From Alphaproteobacteria bacterium (GTDB lineage Bacteria > Pseudomonadota > Alphaproteobacteria > Micropepsales > Micropepsaceae), in assembly GCA_028871795.1 (NCBI GenBank), contig JAGWMG010000001.1:186001-250000 (forward strand): DNA of 64,000 nt, read 5' to 3'. Every line of letters begins with the position of its first letter. Positions within the stretch are counted from its first letter, which is position 1. Positions 34,553 through 45,534 of the stretch are shown here, piece by piece. The notes below the pieces were generated by a model that was not told where the DNA came from, did not search any database, and saw nothing but the letters and a program-made list of their open reading frames with translations. The position numbers and the translations under genes are program-made.

Positions 34553-35682
34553 AGCACACCGACGAGTACCGTGACGGACGGCTGGCGCGCGCGGTCGCTG
34601 TGCGCATCACCCGGGAGGCGGACCCCGCCGCCGAATACCACTTCATGGAATTCTGCGGCGGCCATACCCACGCCATTTCGCGGTATGGAATCGCCGATCT
34701 TCTGCCGGGCAACGTGCGGATGATCCATGGTCCGGGCTGTCCCGTCTGCGTGCTGCCGGTCGGGCGCATCGACGCGGCGATTCATCTTGCCGAGCGCCCC
34801 GAAGTCACGCTGTGCACCTATGGCGATCTTATGCGGGTGCCCGGTTCGCACGGGACGTCGCTGCTCAAGGCGAAGGCGGCGGGAGCCGACATCCGCATGG
34901 TCTATTCGACGCTCGATGCGCTGCGCATCGCCGAGGCGGAAGCGGATCGCCAGGTCGTGTTCTTCGCCATCGGCTTCGAGACCACGGCACCGCCCACCGC
35001 ACTCGCCGTCAAGCTGGCGGCCGCGAAGAAGCTTGCGAACTTCACGATCTACTGCAACCATGTTCTGACTCCGCCGGCCATCCGGAACATCCTTGAAAGC
35101 CCCGACGTGCGCGAGCTTGGACGGGTGCGAATCGATGGCTTCATCGGCCCGGCCCATGTCAGCACCGTGATCGGCAGCCAGCCTTACGCCTTCTTCGCCG
35201 AAGAGTTCGAGAAGCCCGTGGTGATCGCTGGCTTCGAGCCGCTCGACGTCATGCAGGCGATCCTGATGCTGGTCCGCCAAGTGAACGACGGGCGATGCCA
35301 AGTCGAGAACCAGTACGCGCGTGCGGTCAAGCCCCAAGGCAACGAGAAAGCCAAGGCCGAGGTCGCGGAAATTTTCGAGCTCCGCAAGAGCTTCGAATGG
35401 CGCGGTTTGGGCCACGTCCCCTACAGCGGATTGCGCCTCAAGGAGGCCTATGCCGCCTTTGACGCCGAACGGCGGTTTCCCATCGCGGCAATTGAGGCGC
35501 ACGACAATCCCGCCTGCGAATGCGGCGCCATCCTGCGTGGGATCAAGAAGCCCACCGGTTGCAAGCTGTTCGGAACCGCATGTACGCCCGAGACGCCGAT
35601 GGGCTCCTGCATGGTCTCGGCCGAAGGCGCCTGTGCTGCGCACTGGTCGTACGGCCGCTTCCGCGATCGCGAGGCGTTATGA
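34549..35682 (+). CDS. hypD: Hydrogenase maturation protein HypD
   Basis: The 377-residue iron-sulfur protein, with HypC, is the scaffold on which the Fe(CN)2CO group is built. The conserved Cys motifs are present: FCGGHTH, GPGCPVC, and near the C-terminus the cluster ligands in PTGCKLFGTACTPETPMGSCMVS followed by GACAAHW. Length and motif order match HypD throughout. The start is a GTG at 34549 inside the hypC stop region; the stop overlaps hypE by 4 bases (ATGA). Confidence 0.95.
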   Translation: MKHTDEYRDGRLARAVAVRITREADPAAEYHFMEFCGGHTHAISRYGIADLLPGNVRMIHGPGCPVCVLPVGRIDAAIHLAERPEVTLCTYGDLMRVPGSHGTSLLKAKAAGADIRMVYSTLDALRIAEAEADRQVVFFAIGFETTAPPTALAVKLAAAKKLANFTIYCNHVLTPPAIRNILESPDVRELGRVRIDGFIGPAHVSTVIGSQPYAFFAEEFEKPVVIAGFEPLDVMQAILMLVRQVNDGRCQVENQYARAVKPQGNEKAKAEVAEIFELRKSFEWRGLGHVPYSGLRLKEAYAAFDAERRFPIAAIEAHDNPACECGAILRGIKKPTGCKLFGTACTPETPMGSCMVSAEGACAAHWSYGRFRDREAL

Positions 35683-36725
35683 CCATCAAGGCTTACAAGC
35701 GCCGGCTCGACATCAAGGACGGCTGCGTCGACCTTTCGCACGGCTCCGGCGGACGGGCTATGTCCCAGCTTATTTCCGGCCTGTTCTACGAGGCCCTCGA
35801 CAACAAATGGCTCAGGCGCGGCAACGACCAATCCGCTTTCGAGGTGTCGGGCGGGCGCCTGGTGATGACGACCGACGGCTATGTCGTCTCGCCGCTTTTC
35901 TTTCCGGGCGGCAACATAGGATCGCTGGCCGTCCACGGCACCATCAACGATGTCGCCATGGCCGGCGCGCGGCCGCTGTTCCTCTCGGCGGGATTCATCC
36001 TCGAGGAAGGCTTCGCGCTCGCCGATCTGAAGCGCATCGCCGACAGCATGGGGGACGCTTCGCGCGCTGCCGGCGTTCCTGTCATCACCGGTGACACCAA
36101 GGTGGTCGAACGCGGCAAGGCCGACGGCGTGTTCATTACCACGACGGGTGTCGGCGTGGTTCCGGACGGCCTCGATCTTTCGGCCGAGAAGGCGCGGCCG
36201 GAAGACAGCGTGATCCTGTCGGGCACCATCGGCGATCACGGCGTTGCCGTGATGTCGAAGCGGCAGAACCTTGCCTTCGAGACGCATATCTTGTCCGACT
36301 CGGCGCCGTTGCACGGTCTCGTCGCGGTGATGGTAGAAAGTGGCGGTCAGGCATTGCGCGTCATGCGCGACCCGACGCGCGGCGGCCTGGCTGCGACCCT
36401 CAACGAGCTGGCACAACAATCGAATGTTGGCTTCCGTATCGCCGAGGAGGCCGTTCCCGTGAAGCCCGAAGTGGCGGCGGCGTGCGATCTGCTCGGGCTC
36501 GATCCGCTTTATGTGGCGAACGAAGGCAAGCTGGTCGCCATCGTCGCGCCCGAAGCCGCGAAGAAGGTGCTTGCGGCGATGCGCGCCCATCCGCTGGGAC
36601 GCGACGCGGCGATCATCGGCAAGGTGATCGCCGACGACCACAATTTCGTACAGATGGCGACGAGCTTCGGCGGCGGCCGAATCGTGGACTGGCTGTCGGG
36701 TGAGCAATTGCCGCGGATCTGCTGA
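35679..36725 (+). CDS. hypE: Hydrogenase maturation protein HypE
   Basis: The 348-residue PurM-like ATPase dehydrates a carbamoylated C-terminal cysteine to thiocyanate, supplying the cyanide ligands of [NiFe] hydrogenase. It has the LSHGSGGRAM N-terminal motif, the NDVAMAGARP nucleotide-binding region, the RDPTRGGLA motif and ends exactly in PRIC, the modified C-terminus. Its partner HypF (carbamoyl transfer) is not in this window. Confidence 0.95.
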   Translation: MTIKAYKRRLDIKDGCVDLSHGSGGRAMSQLISGLFYEALDNKWLRRGNDQSAFEVSGGRLVMTTDGYVVSPLFFPGGNIGSLAVHGTINDVAMAGARPLFLSAGFILEEGFALADLKRIADSMGDASRAAGVPVITGDTKVVERGKADGVFITTTGVGVVPDGLDLSAEKARPEDSVILSGTIGDHGVAVMSKRQNLAFETHILSDSAPLHGLVAVMVESGGQALRVMRDPTRGGLAATLNELAQQSNVGFRIAEEAVPVKPEVAAACDLLGLDPLYVANEGKLVAIVAPEAAKKVLAAMRAHPLGRDAAIIGKVIADDHNFVQMATSFGGGRIVDWLSGEQLPRIC

Positions 36726-36726
36726 C

Positions 36727-38397
36727 ATGCGAGTGCTGCTGCTCGTCCACAGTTTCAACAGCTTGTCGCAGCGGCTCCATGTCGAGCTGCGCGAGCGCGG
36801 CCACGACGTTTCGGTCGAGTTCGACATCAACGACGCGGTGACCCGCGAGGCCGTCGAATTGTTCGATCCGGACGTGATCCTCGCACCGTTTCTTAAGCGC
36901 GCGATTGCCGAGGATATATGGAGTGCGCACCGCTGCCTGATCGTGCATCCCGGCATCGTGGGAGACCGCGGCCCCTCGGCCTTGGACTGGGCGGTCCTCA
37001 ACGCCGAAACCGAGTGGGGTGTCACGGTGTTCGAGGCGGAAGGGGAGATGGACGCCGGTCCGGTGTGGGCGTCGACGGCGTTTCCGATGCGCACGGCGAC
37101 GAAATCAAGCCTCTATCGCCGCGAGGTTACGGACGCGGCGGTGGACGCCGTGATGACGGCGCTGGCCCGCGTGGAAGCGGGCGTATTCGTTCCTCGACGC
37201 CCGAGCCTTTCCGATCCCCAAGTCCGCGGCCGCGCGCGGCCGATTTGCCGCCAAAGCAACCGCGCCATCGATTGGCAAGGCGACTCGACCGACACGGTGC
37301 TCCGCAAGATTCGCAGCGCCGACGGCGCACCAGGCGTACGCGACGTGCTGTTCGAGCGTCCCGTACGGCTTTTCGACGCCCACCGCGCACAAGCGCTTTC
37401 GGGCCGGCCCGGGACGGTCATTGCTCGCTGCAACGGCGCGCTTGCGCGTGCAACTCGCGACGGTGCGGTGTGGATCGGCCACGTGCGGGAAGAGCAGGAC
37501 AAGGCCTTGAAGCTGCCGGCTTCATACGTCTTCGCAGCGGAAAGCGAGTGCCTGCAAAAGGTCGGCGGCTACGCACCGATCCGCTACGAGGAAGAAGGCC
37601 CCGTCGGTTTCCTCCGTTTCGCCTTCTACAACGGGGCGATGAGTACGGCGCAATGCGCGGCGTTGCGGACCGCCTACGCTCAGGCGTTGCAGCGGCCGAC
37701 GCGGGTGCTGATGCTGATGGGCGGTCCCGATACTTGGTCGAACGGCATTCATCTTGGTCTGATCGAGGCGGCCGACAGTCCGGCGGACGAATCCTGGCGC
37801 AATATCAATGCGATCGACGACTTCGCCCGCGACATCATTACGACGACGGACAGGCTTGTTATTTCCGCTCTGTGCGGCAGTGCGGGTGCGGGCGGCGTTT
37901 TCCTGGCGCTGGCGGCCGACGAAGTCTGGGCGCAAGACAACGTGCTGTTCAATCCGCACTACAAGGACATGGGTAATCTCTACGGTTCGGAATACTGGAC
38001 CTATCTGTTGCCGCGCCGCGCAGGTGCGGAGAACGCGCGCCGCGTGACGCAGGCACGCCTGCCCATGGGCGCGGCCGAAGCCCATCGCCTTGGTCTGGTC
38101 GACCGGATTCTGCCGCGACACGGCGAATTGACGGCGATCGCCCGTGCATTCGCGGACGGCGGGGATATTGAGGCGCGCCTCGCCGCGAAACGTCGCCGGC
38201 GCCAAACGGACGAGGCCGCAAAGCCGCTGGAAGCTTATCGTGCCGAAGAACTTTCCCGCATGCGGCTCAACTTCTATGGTTTCGATCCGAGCTACCACGT
38301 CGCCCGCTACAATTTCATCACTAAAGTCCCGAAGTCGCGCACTCCTCTGACGTTGGCCCGGCACCGCTCGCGGCGCGCGATTACTTCCCGAGACTGA
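36727..38397 (+). CDS. hypX: HypX (HoxX) CO-ligand-forming hydrogenase maturation protein
   Basis: The 556-residue two-domain protein combines a formyl-tetrahydrofolate-binding transferase domain (about residues 1-260, with [16 protein letters not shown]) and an enoyl-CoA hydratase/crotonase domain (about 280-520, with [12 protein letters not shown] and LCGSAGAGG). Characterised HypX makes the active-site CO from formyl groups under oxic conditions, via formyl-CoA. ATG 36727 is one base past the hypE stop. Its end overlaps the convergent Mur-ligase gene by 17 bases. It points to an oxygen-tolerant or aerobically made hydrogenase. Confidence 0.93.
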   Translation: MRVLLLVHSFNSLSQRLHVELRERGHDVSVEFDINDAVTREAVELFDPDVILAPFLKRAIAEDIWSAHRCLIVHPGIVGDRGPSALDWAVLNAETEWGVTVFEAEGEMDAGPVWASTAFPMRTATKSSLYRREVTDAAVDAVMTALARVEAGVFVPRRPSLSDPQVRGRARPICRQSNRAIDWQGDSTDTVLRKIRSADGAPGVRDVLFERPVRLFDAHRAQALSGRPGTVIARCNGALARATRDGAVWIGHVREEQDKALKLPASYVFAAESECLQKVGGYAPIRYEEEGPVGFLRFAFYNGAMSTAQCAALRTAYAQALQRPTRVLMLMGGPDTWSNGIHLGLIEAADSPADESWRNINAIDDFARDIITTTDRLVISALCGSAGAGGVFLALAADEVWAQDNVLFNPHYKDMGNLYGSEYWTYLLPRRAGAENARRVTQARLPMGAAEAHRLGLVDRILPRHGELTAIARAFADGGDIEARLAAKRRRRQTDEAAKPLEAYRAEELSRMRLNFYGFDPSYHVARYNFITKVPKSRTPLTLARHRSRRAITSRD

Positions 38398-39784
38398 TCA
38401 GCAGATCGGCGGCGAATTGCGACAACGTATCGTCGCGCGCGCCCATGATAACGATACGGTCCCGAGGTCTCGCAAGCTCGAGAAGTTTGGCGCCGCAGAC
38501 CGCGCGTTCGGAGAATGCAAAGGCCGAACGTCCTCGCGATTCGACGCCACGCACAATATCGACGCTGGCGACGCTGCGCTCGACTGTGCCGCCGAAGTAA
38601 ACCGGTTCCGGCATGACCAAGACGTCGTCCGGGCACAGATTCTCCACAAAGCTCTCGATGAGCGAATCCTTCATCAAACGCAACGGGCCGTAGCCATGCG
38701 GCTGGAACATGACAAGCAAGCGGCCCGGAAAATCGTGCAGCGTCGCTAAGGTGGCCGCGATCTTGTCGGGATTGTGGGCGAAATCGTCGATCACGGTGAT
38801 GCCGTTCGCCGATCCGACGATTTCAAGTCTGCGCTTCACGCCTGTGAAGCCCTCAAGGGCACGCGCCGCATCGGCGAGATGCACGCCGCACGCGCGCGCG
38901 GCACACAAAGCCGCCAGCGCATTCGCCACATTGTGCCTGCCCGGAACTTTCAGCGACAGCTTCAGCTCGTCGCCGCTCGCCCTGTTCCGCACCGTGAACG
39001 CAATGCCGTCCGGCGCAGGCGCGATCGCACTGGCCAAGATGTTCGCTTCGGGGTTCGATAGGCTGTAAGTGACGGCTTTGTCTGGTGTGAGGCGCGCGGC
39101 CAGTGCCGCCGCTTCCGCGTTGTCCAGATTGACCACCGCCGTTTTTGCCTTGCTCAGAAAATCCGCGAACAGGACGCGCAATTCGTCCATCGATTTATGG
39201 TCGAGCGCGACGTTGTTGAGAACTGCGATGCGGGGAATGAACCGCGCGATGGAGCCGTCGCTTTCGTCCACTTCGCTGACGAAGATGTCGCTCTTGCCCA
39301 CGATGGCGCTCGTGAACAGGGCTTCGGCCGTGGCGAAATTCCTCATCACGGCGCCATTCATCACAGTCGGATCGTGGCCCGTCGCGGAGAGGATCCAACC
39401 GGTCATTCCCGTCGTGGTCGATTTGCCGCTGGTGCCGGCAACGCCGATGCTTACCGGGGCGGCGTTGAATAACTGCGCCAACAGTTCCGCGCGGGTCATC
39501 AGCCGTGCGCCGATCCGCCGCGCGGCTTCGACGTCCGGCACCGTATTCTCGACCGCGGCCGAGATCACCACGACCGTGTCCGGGCTGGTGACGCCGCTGC
39601 CGTCCTGCGGAAAGAGCGCAATGCCGCGCGCCCGCAGGAAGTCGAATTTCTGCGCCGTGCGGCCCTGGTCCAGCGCGCGGTCCGAGCCCGCAACAGCACA
39701 GCCTTTCGCCAGCAGAATGAGGGCGAGCGGCAGCATGCCGCTGCCGCCAAGACCGCAGAAAAAATAATGCCTATTCAGATTCAT
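38381..39784 (-). CDS. Mur ligase family protein (MurC/Mpl-like)
   Basis: The 467-residue ATP-dependent ligase has the MurC-type N-terminal Rossmann motif FCGLGGSGM, a P-loop variant GTSGKSTTT (about 118-126) and the [13 protein letters not shown]-like motif ([19 protein letters not shown]). Its DDFAHNP motif and FQPHGYGP segment differ from canonical MurC (GTHGKTTT, FQPHRYTR). It is therefore probably a paralogue that attaches L-Ala or a peptide to UDP-MurNAc or to a related nucleotide sugar, not necessarily the essential MurC. It is divergent from the LD-carboxypeptidase gene, and a shared role in murein recycling is plausible (Mpl-like). Confidence 0.75.
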   Translation of the reverse strand: MNLNRHYFFCGLGGSGMLPLALILLAKGCAVAGSDRALDQGRTAQKFDFLRARGIALFPQDGSGVTSPDTVVVISAAVENTVPDVEAARRIGARLMTRAELLAQLFNAAPVSIGVAGTSGKSTTTGMTGWILSATGHDPTVMNGAVMRNFATAEALFTSAIVGKSDIFVSEVDESDGSIARFIPRIAVLNNVALDHKSMDELRVLFADFLSKAKTAVVNLDNAEAAALAARLTPDKAVTYSLSNPEANILASAIAPAPDGIAFTVRNRASGDELKLSLKVPGRHNVANALAALCAARACGVHLADAARALEGFTGVKRRLEIVGSANGITVIDDFAHNPDKIAATLATLHDFPGRLLVMFQPHGYGPLRLMKDSLIESFVENLCPDDVLVMPEPVYFGGTVERSVASVDIVRGVESRGRSAFAFSERAVCGAKLLELARPRDRIVIMGARDDTLSQFAADLLISLGK

Positions 39785-39844
39785 GGGGGCAGGTTATAAG
39801 GCGGGCAGGGTTGTGACAAGGTATTGGAAAATCTACGAATTCTA

Positions 39845-40690
39845 ATGCGCGGCGACAGGATAAAGATTGGCGTTGTGGCGACGGCTTCGCGCCTGGAACC
39901 TGTCTTTGCGGACAGAGTCCGGGACTTGGCACGGACGCTTTATGCGGATCGCGCGGAGATCATCTTCCATCCACAGTGTTTTTTGTCGTGGGGTCACTTC
40001 GCTGGCGACGATGAGACGCGCGCGCAAGCCTTTCTCGAAGTGGCGAATGACGCGAGCTTCGAGGCGCTTTGGGTCGGGCGCGGCGGCTACGGTACGTGCC
40101 GCATCGCCGATCGCGTGATCGCAGGGCTGAGGGACGCCGCTGGCAGGAAGCTCTACCTTGGCTATAGCGACGATGGCGCTCTGCTGGGTGCTCTGTACAA
40201 GCACGGCTTCGACGGGGTAGCGCACGGCCCAATGCCGGCCGACATCAGCCGCGACGGCGGCGACAAGGCGGTGGCCAGAGCGCTTGCTTATCTGATCGAC
40301 CGTGCTCCAGGCTCGTTGGAGCCGACGGTCACGCCCTCGACAAAGACGGCCGCGTTCAACATGACCGTGCTCAGTCACCTGCTCGGAACGCCGCTCGAGC
40401 CCGACCTGACGGGCCACATTCTGATGCTCGAGGAAGTGTCGGAACACATGTACCGGATCGACCGCACGATGTTTCACCTCACGGCCAACCCCACGATCAG
40501 AAAGGTCGCGGGCATCAAGCTGGGCCGCTGCAGCGACGTTCCGCCGAACGACCCGGATTTCGGTCAGACCGACGAGCAAATTGTCAGGCATTGGTGCGCC
40601 GTGTCGGGGATCTCGTACCTCGGCCGCGCCGACATCGGCCACGACGTCGACAACAAAGTCGTCCCCTTCGGGCGATTGCGGACCGCCTGA
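39845..40690 (+). CDS. LD-carboxypeptidase (S66 family)
   Basis: The roughly 281-residue cytoplasmic serine peptidase is of the LdcA/MccF type, which removes D-Ala from murein tetrapeptides during recycling. The family features are RGGYGTCRIADRV, nucleophile Ser108 in GYSDDGAL followed by HGPM, the Glu in LEEV, and the His in ADIGHDVDNKVVPFG. The N-terminus is uncertain: ATG 39845 is used, but TTG 39824 is in frame upstream, and neither has a good Shine-Dalgarno. It is divergent from the Mur-ligase gene, and its stop abuts that of hutH with no gap. Confidence 0.85.
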   Translation: MRGDRIKIGVVATASRLEPVFADRVRDLARTLYADRAEIIFHPQCFLSWGHFAGDDETRAQAFLEVANDASFEALWVGRGGYGTCRIADRVIAGLRDAAGRKLYLGYSDDGALLGALYKHGFDGVAHGPMPADISRDGGDKAVARALAYLIDRAPGSLEPTVTPSTKTAAFNMTVLSHLLGTPLEPDLTGHILMLEEVSEHMYRIDRTMFHLTANPTIRKVAGIKLGRCSDVPPNDPDFGQTDEQIVRHWCAVSGISYLGRADIGHDVDNKVVPFGRLRTA

Positions 40691-42202
40691 TTACAACAGA
40701 GCATATACCAGCTTTTGAAGCGCGCCGCCGCGGACGTACTGCGTGATCGCGGCGATGTCCGGCGCGAAATAGCGGTCCCGTTCGTACGGACCCACCAGCG
40801 AGCGGATGTCGTGCGCGGCTTGTTCGAGCAGTTTGGAGCTCTTCAGCGGGCGGCGGAAATCCAGACCCTGAGTCGCAGCGAGCAATTCGATGGCAACGAC
40901 GGTCGCGGCATTCTCGGCCATGTCGAGAAGTCTTCGCGCACCGTGCGTGGCCATGGAGACGTGATCTTCCTGATTGGCGCTCGTCGGCACGGTATCGATC
41001 GATGCGGGATGCGCCAGCATGCGGTTCTCCGCCACCAATGCGGCGGCCGTCACCTGGGCGATCATGAATCCGGAATTGAGCCCTGATTCCTTCACCAGGA
41101 ACGCGGGCAGTCCGCTCATCTTGGGATCCACGAGAATAGCAGTGCGCCGCTCCGAGATATTGCCGATCTCGCAAAGCGCCAGCGCCAAAGTGTCGGCTGC
41201 GAAGGCGACGGGCTCGGCGTGGAAATTCCCACCCGAGACGACCTCGCCATTATCGAGCACCAGCGGGTTGTCCGTGACGCCCGACGCTTCGATCTCCAGC
41301 GTGCGGGCCGCCGCGCGCATAACGTCGAGCACCGCGCCCATCACTTGGGGCTGGCAGCGCAGGGAGTAGGGATCCTGCACTTTGTCGTCGGCGCCGGGCG
41401 CGCGGTGGGATTCGCGGATCTCGCTGCCCGCCATCAACACACGAAGGGCGGCGGCGACTGCGATCTGGCCGGGTTGTCCGCGCAGCGCCTGGATGCGCGC
41501 ATCGAACGGCGTGTCGGAGCCCTTCAACGCATCGGTGGACATGGCCCCCGCGGCGATTCCCGCGGCGAAAGCCTTTTCGGTTTCGAACAAGCCGGCGAGC
41601 GCCAGCGCCGTGGATGCCTGGGTGCCGTTGAGCAGTGCCAAGCCTTCCTTCGGACCCAACACCAGCGGCTTGAGGCCGGCGCGCTCCAACGCCGCCGACG
41701 CCGGAACGGCCGCACCGTTGACGCGCGCCTCGCCGATGCCGAGCAACACGGCGGCGAGGTGCGCCAGCGGTGCGAGATCGCCGGACGCACCCACGGAGCC
41801 TTTCGACGGAATGCACGGATAGATTCCCACCTCGACCAGACGCGCGAGCATCTGCACCGTTCCGCGCCGCACGCCCGAAGCGCCGCGCGACAGAGACGCG
41901 ATCTTCAGAACCAGGATTAGCCGCACGATGGCGTCGGGGATCAGCGGGCCGACGCCGCAGGCATGACTCAGCACCAGATTGCGCTGCAACGCCTCCAGGT
42001 CGCTTCGCGCGATGGTCGTGTTGGCGAGCAGGCCGAATCCCGTATTGACGCCATAAACCGTGGCGCCGCTGTCCACAATGGCCGAGATGGCCCGCGCGCC
42101 CGCATCGATGCGGGTCAATGCCGACGGCGAAAGGTCCGCCCGCAAGGGCGCTTCGTACACGCTGCGCAGATCGGCAAGGGTGAGCGGCTTGTCGAAATTC
42201 AT
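40691..42202 (-). CDS. hutH: Histidine ammonia-lyase
   Basis: The 503-residue enzyme deaminates histidine to urocanate. The MIO prosthetic group would form from Ala139-Ser140-Gly141 in [14 protein letters not shown]. The GVNTGFG loop and QDPYSLRC motif are present. ATG 42202 overlaps the hutU stop (ATGA). It is the last gene of a hutI-hutU-hutH transcription unit on the minus strand, and its stop abuts the convergent LD-carboxypeptidase stop. Confidence 0.97.
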   Translation of the reverse strand: MNFDKPLTLADLRSVYEAPLRADLSPSALTRIDAGARAISAIVDSGATVYGVNTGFGLLANTTIARSDLEALQRNLVLSHACGVGPLIPDAIVRLILVLKIASLSRGASGVRRGTVQMLARLVEVGIYPCIPSKGSVGASGDLAPLAHLAAVLLGIGEARVNGAAVPASAALERAGLKPLVLGPKEGLALLNGTQASTALALAGLFETEKAFAAGIAAGAMSTDALKGSDTPFDARIQALRGQPGQIAVAAALRVLMAGSEIRESHRAPGADDKVQDPYSLRCQPQVMGAVLDVMRAAARTLEIEASGVTDNPLVLDNGEVVSGGNFHAEPVAFAADTLALALCEIGNISERRTAILVDPKMSGLPAFLVKESGLNSGFMIAQVTAAALVAENRMLAHPASIDTVPTSANQEDHVSMATHGARRLLDMAENAATVVAIELLAATQGLDFRRPLKSSKLLEQAAHDIRSLVGPYERDRYFAPDIAAITQYVRGGALQKLVYALL

Positions 42203-43872
42203 CGTCCGTCCCCGATTGAGGGTAGATTGAGGTGTTTGTTGCGCGCGGTTTGCAGTGCCGTGTCGTAACCGGCATCGGCGTGGCGCATGACCCCGGTGGC
42301 GGGATCGTTCCACAACACGCGTTCGAGTTTGGCGCGCGCCTCGCTCGTGCCGTCGGCGACGATCACCACGCCGGCGTGTTGCGAATAGCCCATGCCGACG
42401 CCGCCGCCGTGATGCAGCGACACCCAGCTAGCGCCCGATGCCGTGTTGAGCAGCGCATTGAGCAACGGCCAGTCGGACACCGCGTCCGATCCGTCGCGCA
42501 TCGCTTCGGTTTCGCGGTTCGGACTGGCGACCGAGCCGGAATCGAGATGATCGCGGCCGATGACGATGGGCGCCTTCAATTCGCCGCTGGCGACCATCTC
42601 GTTGAATTTGACGCCCGCGCGGTGGCGCTCGCCCAGCCCGATCCAGCATATGCGCGCCGGCAGTCCCTGGAACGCGATGCGCGATTTCGCCATGTCGAGC
42701 CAGCGGTGCAGGTGCTTGTTTTCAGGAAACAGCTTCTTCACCGCATCGTCGGTTTTGTAGATGTCCTCCGGATCGCCGGACAGCGCCGCCCAGCGGAACG
42801 GTCCGACGCCGCGGCAGAACAGCGGACGGATATAGGCGGGCACGAAACCGGGAAAATCGAAGGCGTTTTCCACGCCTTCGTCCTTGGCGACCTGGCGGAT
42901 GTTGTTGCCGTAATCGAAGGTGGGAATACCCTGTTTGGCGAAGACAAGCATGGCGCGGACATGCTTGGCGATCGACTTTCGCGCGGCGGCGGCGACGGCG
43001 TCGGGATTCGAGGCGCGCTTGGTTTCCCATTCGGCGACGGTCCAACCCTCGGGCAGGTAGCCGTTGACGATGTCGTGGGCGCTCGTCTGATCGGTGACGG
43101 CATCGGGCCTCACGCCGCGGCGCACCAGTTCCGGCAGGATTTCCGCCGCATTGCCGACCAGTCCGACCGACAGCGGCTTGCCGTCCCTCACCGATTTTGC
43201 GATCAGGGCGAGCGCCTCGTCCAGCTTGTCCGTGGCGGTGTCGAGATAGCGCGTCTCCAGTCTCTTCTCGATATGCGAGCGCTGGCATTCGACGGCAAGC
43301 ATCGAGGCGCCCGCCATCGTGGCCGCCAGCGGCTGGGCTCCGCCCATGCCGCCGAGGCCCGCGGTCAGAATCCATTTGCCTGAAAGATCGCCGCCATAGC
43401 TCTGGCGCCCCATCTCGACGAAGGTCTCGTAGGTGCCCTGAACGATGCCCTGGCTGCCGATATAGATCCACGATCCCGCCGTCATCTGGCCGTACATCAT
43501 CAATCCCTTGCGGTCGAGCTCGTGGAAATGTGCCCAGTCGGCCCATTTGGGCACGAGATTGGAATTCGCGATCAGGACGCGAGGGCTCCACGCGTGCGTT
43601 TTGAACACGCCGACGGGCTTGCCGGATTGAATCAGCAGCGTCTCGTCGGCTTCGAGTTTCGTCAGCGTTTCGACGATGCGGTCGAACGCCTGCCAGTTGC
43701 GCGCCGCCTTGCCGATGCCGCCGTAAACGACAAGCTCCTGAGGCCGCTCCGCCACGTCGGGATCGAGATTGTTCATCAGCATGCGCATCGCCGCCTCCGC
43801 GCCCCAGGTTTTGCAGCTTCGTTCGGGACCTCGCGGCGCGCGCACGACGCGCGCGTTTCTGATGTCGTTCAT
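42199..43872 (-). CDS. hutU: Urocanate hydratase
   Basis: The 557-residue NAD-dependent enzyme converts urocanate to imidazolonepropionate. Highly conserved segments are visible: [69 protein letters not shown] and the final [16 protein letters not shown]. Length is standard. Both ends overlap neighbours by 4 bases (hutI upstream, hutH downstream), so the three genes are translationally coupled. Confidence 0.97.
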   Translation of the reverse strand: MNDIRNARVVRAPRGPERSCKTWGAEAAMRMLMNNLDPDVAERPQELVVYGGIGKAARNWQAFDRIVETLTKLEADETLLIQSGKPVGVFKTHAWSPRVLIANSNLVPKWADWAHFHELDRKGLMMYGQMTAGSWIYIGSQGIVQGTYETFVEMGRQSYGGDLSGKWILTAGLGGMGGAQPLAATMAGASMLAVECQRSHIEKRLETRYLDTATDKLDEALALIAKSVRDGKPLSVGLVGNAAEILPELVRRGVRPDAVTDQTSAHDIVNGYLPEGWTVAEWETKRASNPDAVAAAARKSIAKHVRAMLVFAKQGIPTFDYGNNIRQVAKDEGVENAFDFPGFVPAYIRPLFCRGVGPFRWAALSGDPEDIYKTDDAVKKLFPENKHLHRWLDMAKSRIAFQGLPARICWIGLGERHRAGVKFNEMVASGELKAPIVIGRDHLDSGSVASPNRETEAMRDGSDAVSDWPLLNALLNTASGASWVSLHHGGGVGMGYSQHAGVVIVADGTSEARAKLERVLWNDPATGVMRHADAGYDTALQTARNKHLNLPSIGDGR

Positions 43873-45107
43873 GACGTTCTTCCGTCCTTGTCAAAGCGGC
43901 CGCCGGCACAGCGGTCGCGGAGAAGATCGAGGCCGAGCCAATAGGAAAGTTCGGCGGGGTCCGAAATATTCCACACGGCAAGATCAGCGCACTTGCCGCT
44001 CTCGAGGGTGCCGATTTCGCGCTCAAGGCCCAGGGCCCTGGCGGCGTTGAGGGTCATTCCGGCAAGCGCTTCCGCGGGCGTCAAACCGAAAAGCGTGCAC
44101 GCCATGTTGAGCGCGATCAGCGGCGAAGCGAGCGGCGAGGTGCCCGGGTTGCAGTCGGTGGCGACGGCAATCGGCACGCCCGCGCGGCGCAGCGCCTCCA
44201 CCGGCGGCATCTTGGTCTCGCGCAGGAAATAGTATGCCGCGGGCAACAGGACAGCGACGGTTCCAGCCTTCGCCATCGCGGCAACGCCGACATCGCTCAG
44301 ATACTCCAGATGATCGGCCGAAAGCGCTCCGAATTTCGCGGCCAGCGCCGCCCCGCCGGAATCGGACAACTGCTCGGCATGGAGTTTCACGCGCAAGCCA
44401 TGCGTCTTGGCGGCCGCCAGTACGCGTTCGGTCTCGGCCGGGGTGAACGCGATCTTGTCGCAAAACCCATCCACGGCATCGGCCAGCCTCTCGCGAGCGA
44501 TGGCGGGAATCATCTGCTCACAGACCGATTCGACATAGCTCTCGCGATTGTCCTTGAACTCCGGTGGCAGCGTGTGCGCGCCGAGAAACGTACGCACGAC
44601 GCGAACGTGGGCGCGTTCACCCGCGCGCGCTGCGGCCCGCAGCATTTTTTTCTCGCTTTCGCTCTCCAGGCCATAACCGGATTTAATCTCGATCGTCGTC
44701 ACACCTCGGCGCGCCATTGCCCGCGCCCGCTGCGTGGCAGATTCCACGAGGACGTCTTCGGATGCGGCGCGTGTTGCGCGGACGGTCGAAAGGATACCGC
44801 CGCCGCCGCGTGCGATGTCTTCATAGCTGGCGCCCCGTGCGCGCATCTCCCATTCCGCCGCGCGGTTCCCGGCGAAGACCAGGTGGGTGTGGCAGTCGAT
44901 CAGGCCGGGCGTCACCCACGCCCCGCCGAGTCGCCTCACCGCGCGCGCGCATTTCTCGGGCTTGTCCGGCAACGACCGGCGCGGCCCGACATACACGAGT
45001 TGTCCGCCAGCAATGCCAATCGCCGCGTCGCCGACGGCGCCGTAAGACGCGGGGCCGGGCGAAACCATGGTGGCCGCCCGGCATTCCAGAAGTAAGATGT
45101 CCCACAT
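43869..45107 (-). CDS. hutI: Imidazolonepropionase
   Basis: The 412-residue amidohydrolase opens imidazolone-5-propionate to N-formimidoyl-glutamate. Metal-binding motif [12 protein letters not shown], the KSGYGL motif, [10 protein letters not shown] and TDCNPGTSP near the C-terminal side are all typical. First gene of the hutI-hutU-hutH set. The enzymes for the last step (HutG, or HutF plus HutG) and the HutC repressor are not in the window. Confidence 0.96.
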   Translation of the reverse strand: MWDILLLECRAATMVSPGPASYGAVGDAAIGIAGGQLVYVGPRRSLPDKPEKCARAVRRLGGAWVTPGLIDCHTHLVFAGNRAAEWEMRARGASYEDIARGGGGILSTVRATRAASEDVLVESATQRARAMARRGVTTIEIKSGYGLESESEKKMLRAAARAGERAHVRVVRTFLGAHTLPPEFKDNRESYVESVCEQMIPAIARERLADAVDGFCDKIAFTPAETERVLAAAKTHGLRVKLHAEQLSDSGGAALAAKFGALSADHLEYLSDVGVAAMAKAGTVAVLLPAAYYFLRETKMPPVEALRRAGVPIAVATDCNPGTSPLASPLIALNMACTLFGLTPAEALAGMTLNAARALGLEREIGTLESGKCADLAVWNISDPAELSYWLGLDLLRDRCAGGRFDKDGRTS

Positions 45108-45534
45108 TGCCGTTCACGGGTTTGCCACGGACGTTACGGATTGTACGCCCCGAAACGAGGATAATCTTCCATGCCGAAATTGTCCGCTACGGAAATGTCC
45201 GAAAATTGCGGCTGGCTTTCCATACAATCACTGCCTGGCGCGAATCGTGGCGCGCCCGTAGCGATGGTGGGGACGCCGCTGGGGCTGGAATCGTAGAGCT
45301 CCGGCCGCTCTCGACTCCGGCGCCTGCACGGAAAATAATCCGGGTAACCCTGGAATCGTTCCGGGGCGTTTTGGCGTGTGAGATAAGTGTCACTTTCTGG
45401 CCTCGCGCACTTGTCATTTTGAGATGCCGGACCAATATCCTAATCCGTAATTGGCGGGCTTCGCGCGCGCCGCGCTGGAACATTACCAAAACGCCCCGCG
45501 TTTCTGCGGAGCGATTTTTTTGCGAGTACGAGCG
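45108..45534. other. Divergent intergenic region between hutI and the RND adaptor gene
   Basis: About 427 bases with no supported gene. It should contain the hutI promoter (minus) and the efflux operon promoter (plus). A dyad AAGTG-T-CACTT lies at 45385-45395. A TTGTCA box at 45411-45416 could be a -35 element, but the matching -10 (CAATAT at 45433-45438, or TATCCT at 45436-45441) is poor. Confidence 0.45.
45385..45395. promoter_or_regulatory. Short dyad (AAGTG-T-CACTT) upstream of the efflux operon
   Basis: A perfect 5-bp inverted repeat around one base, about 16 bases upstream of the TTGTCA box. It could be a repressor half-site pair, as is usual before RND pumps, but it is short enough to occur by chance and no regulator gene is adjacent. 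Confidence 0.25.
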
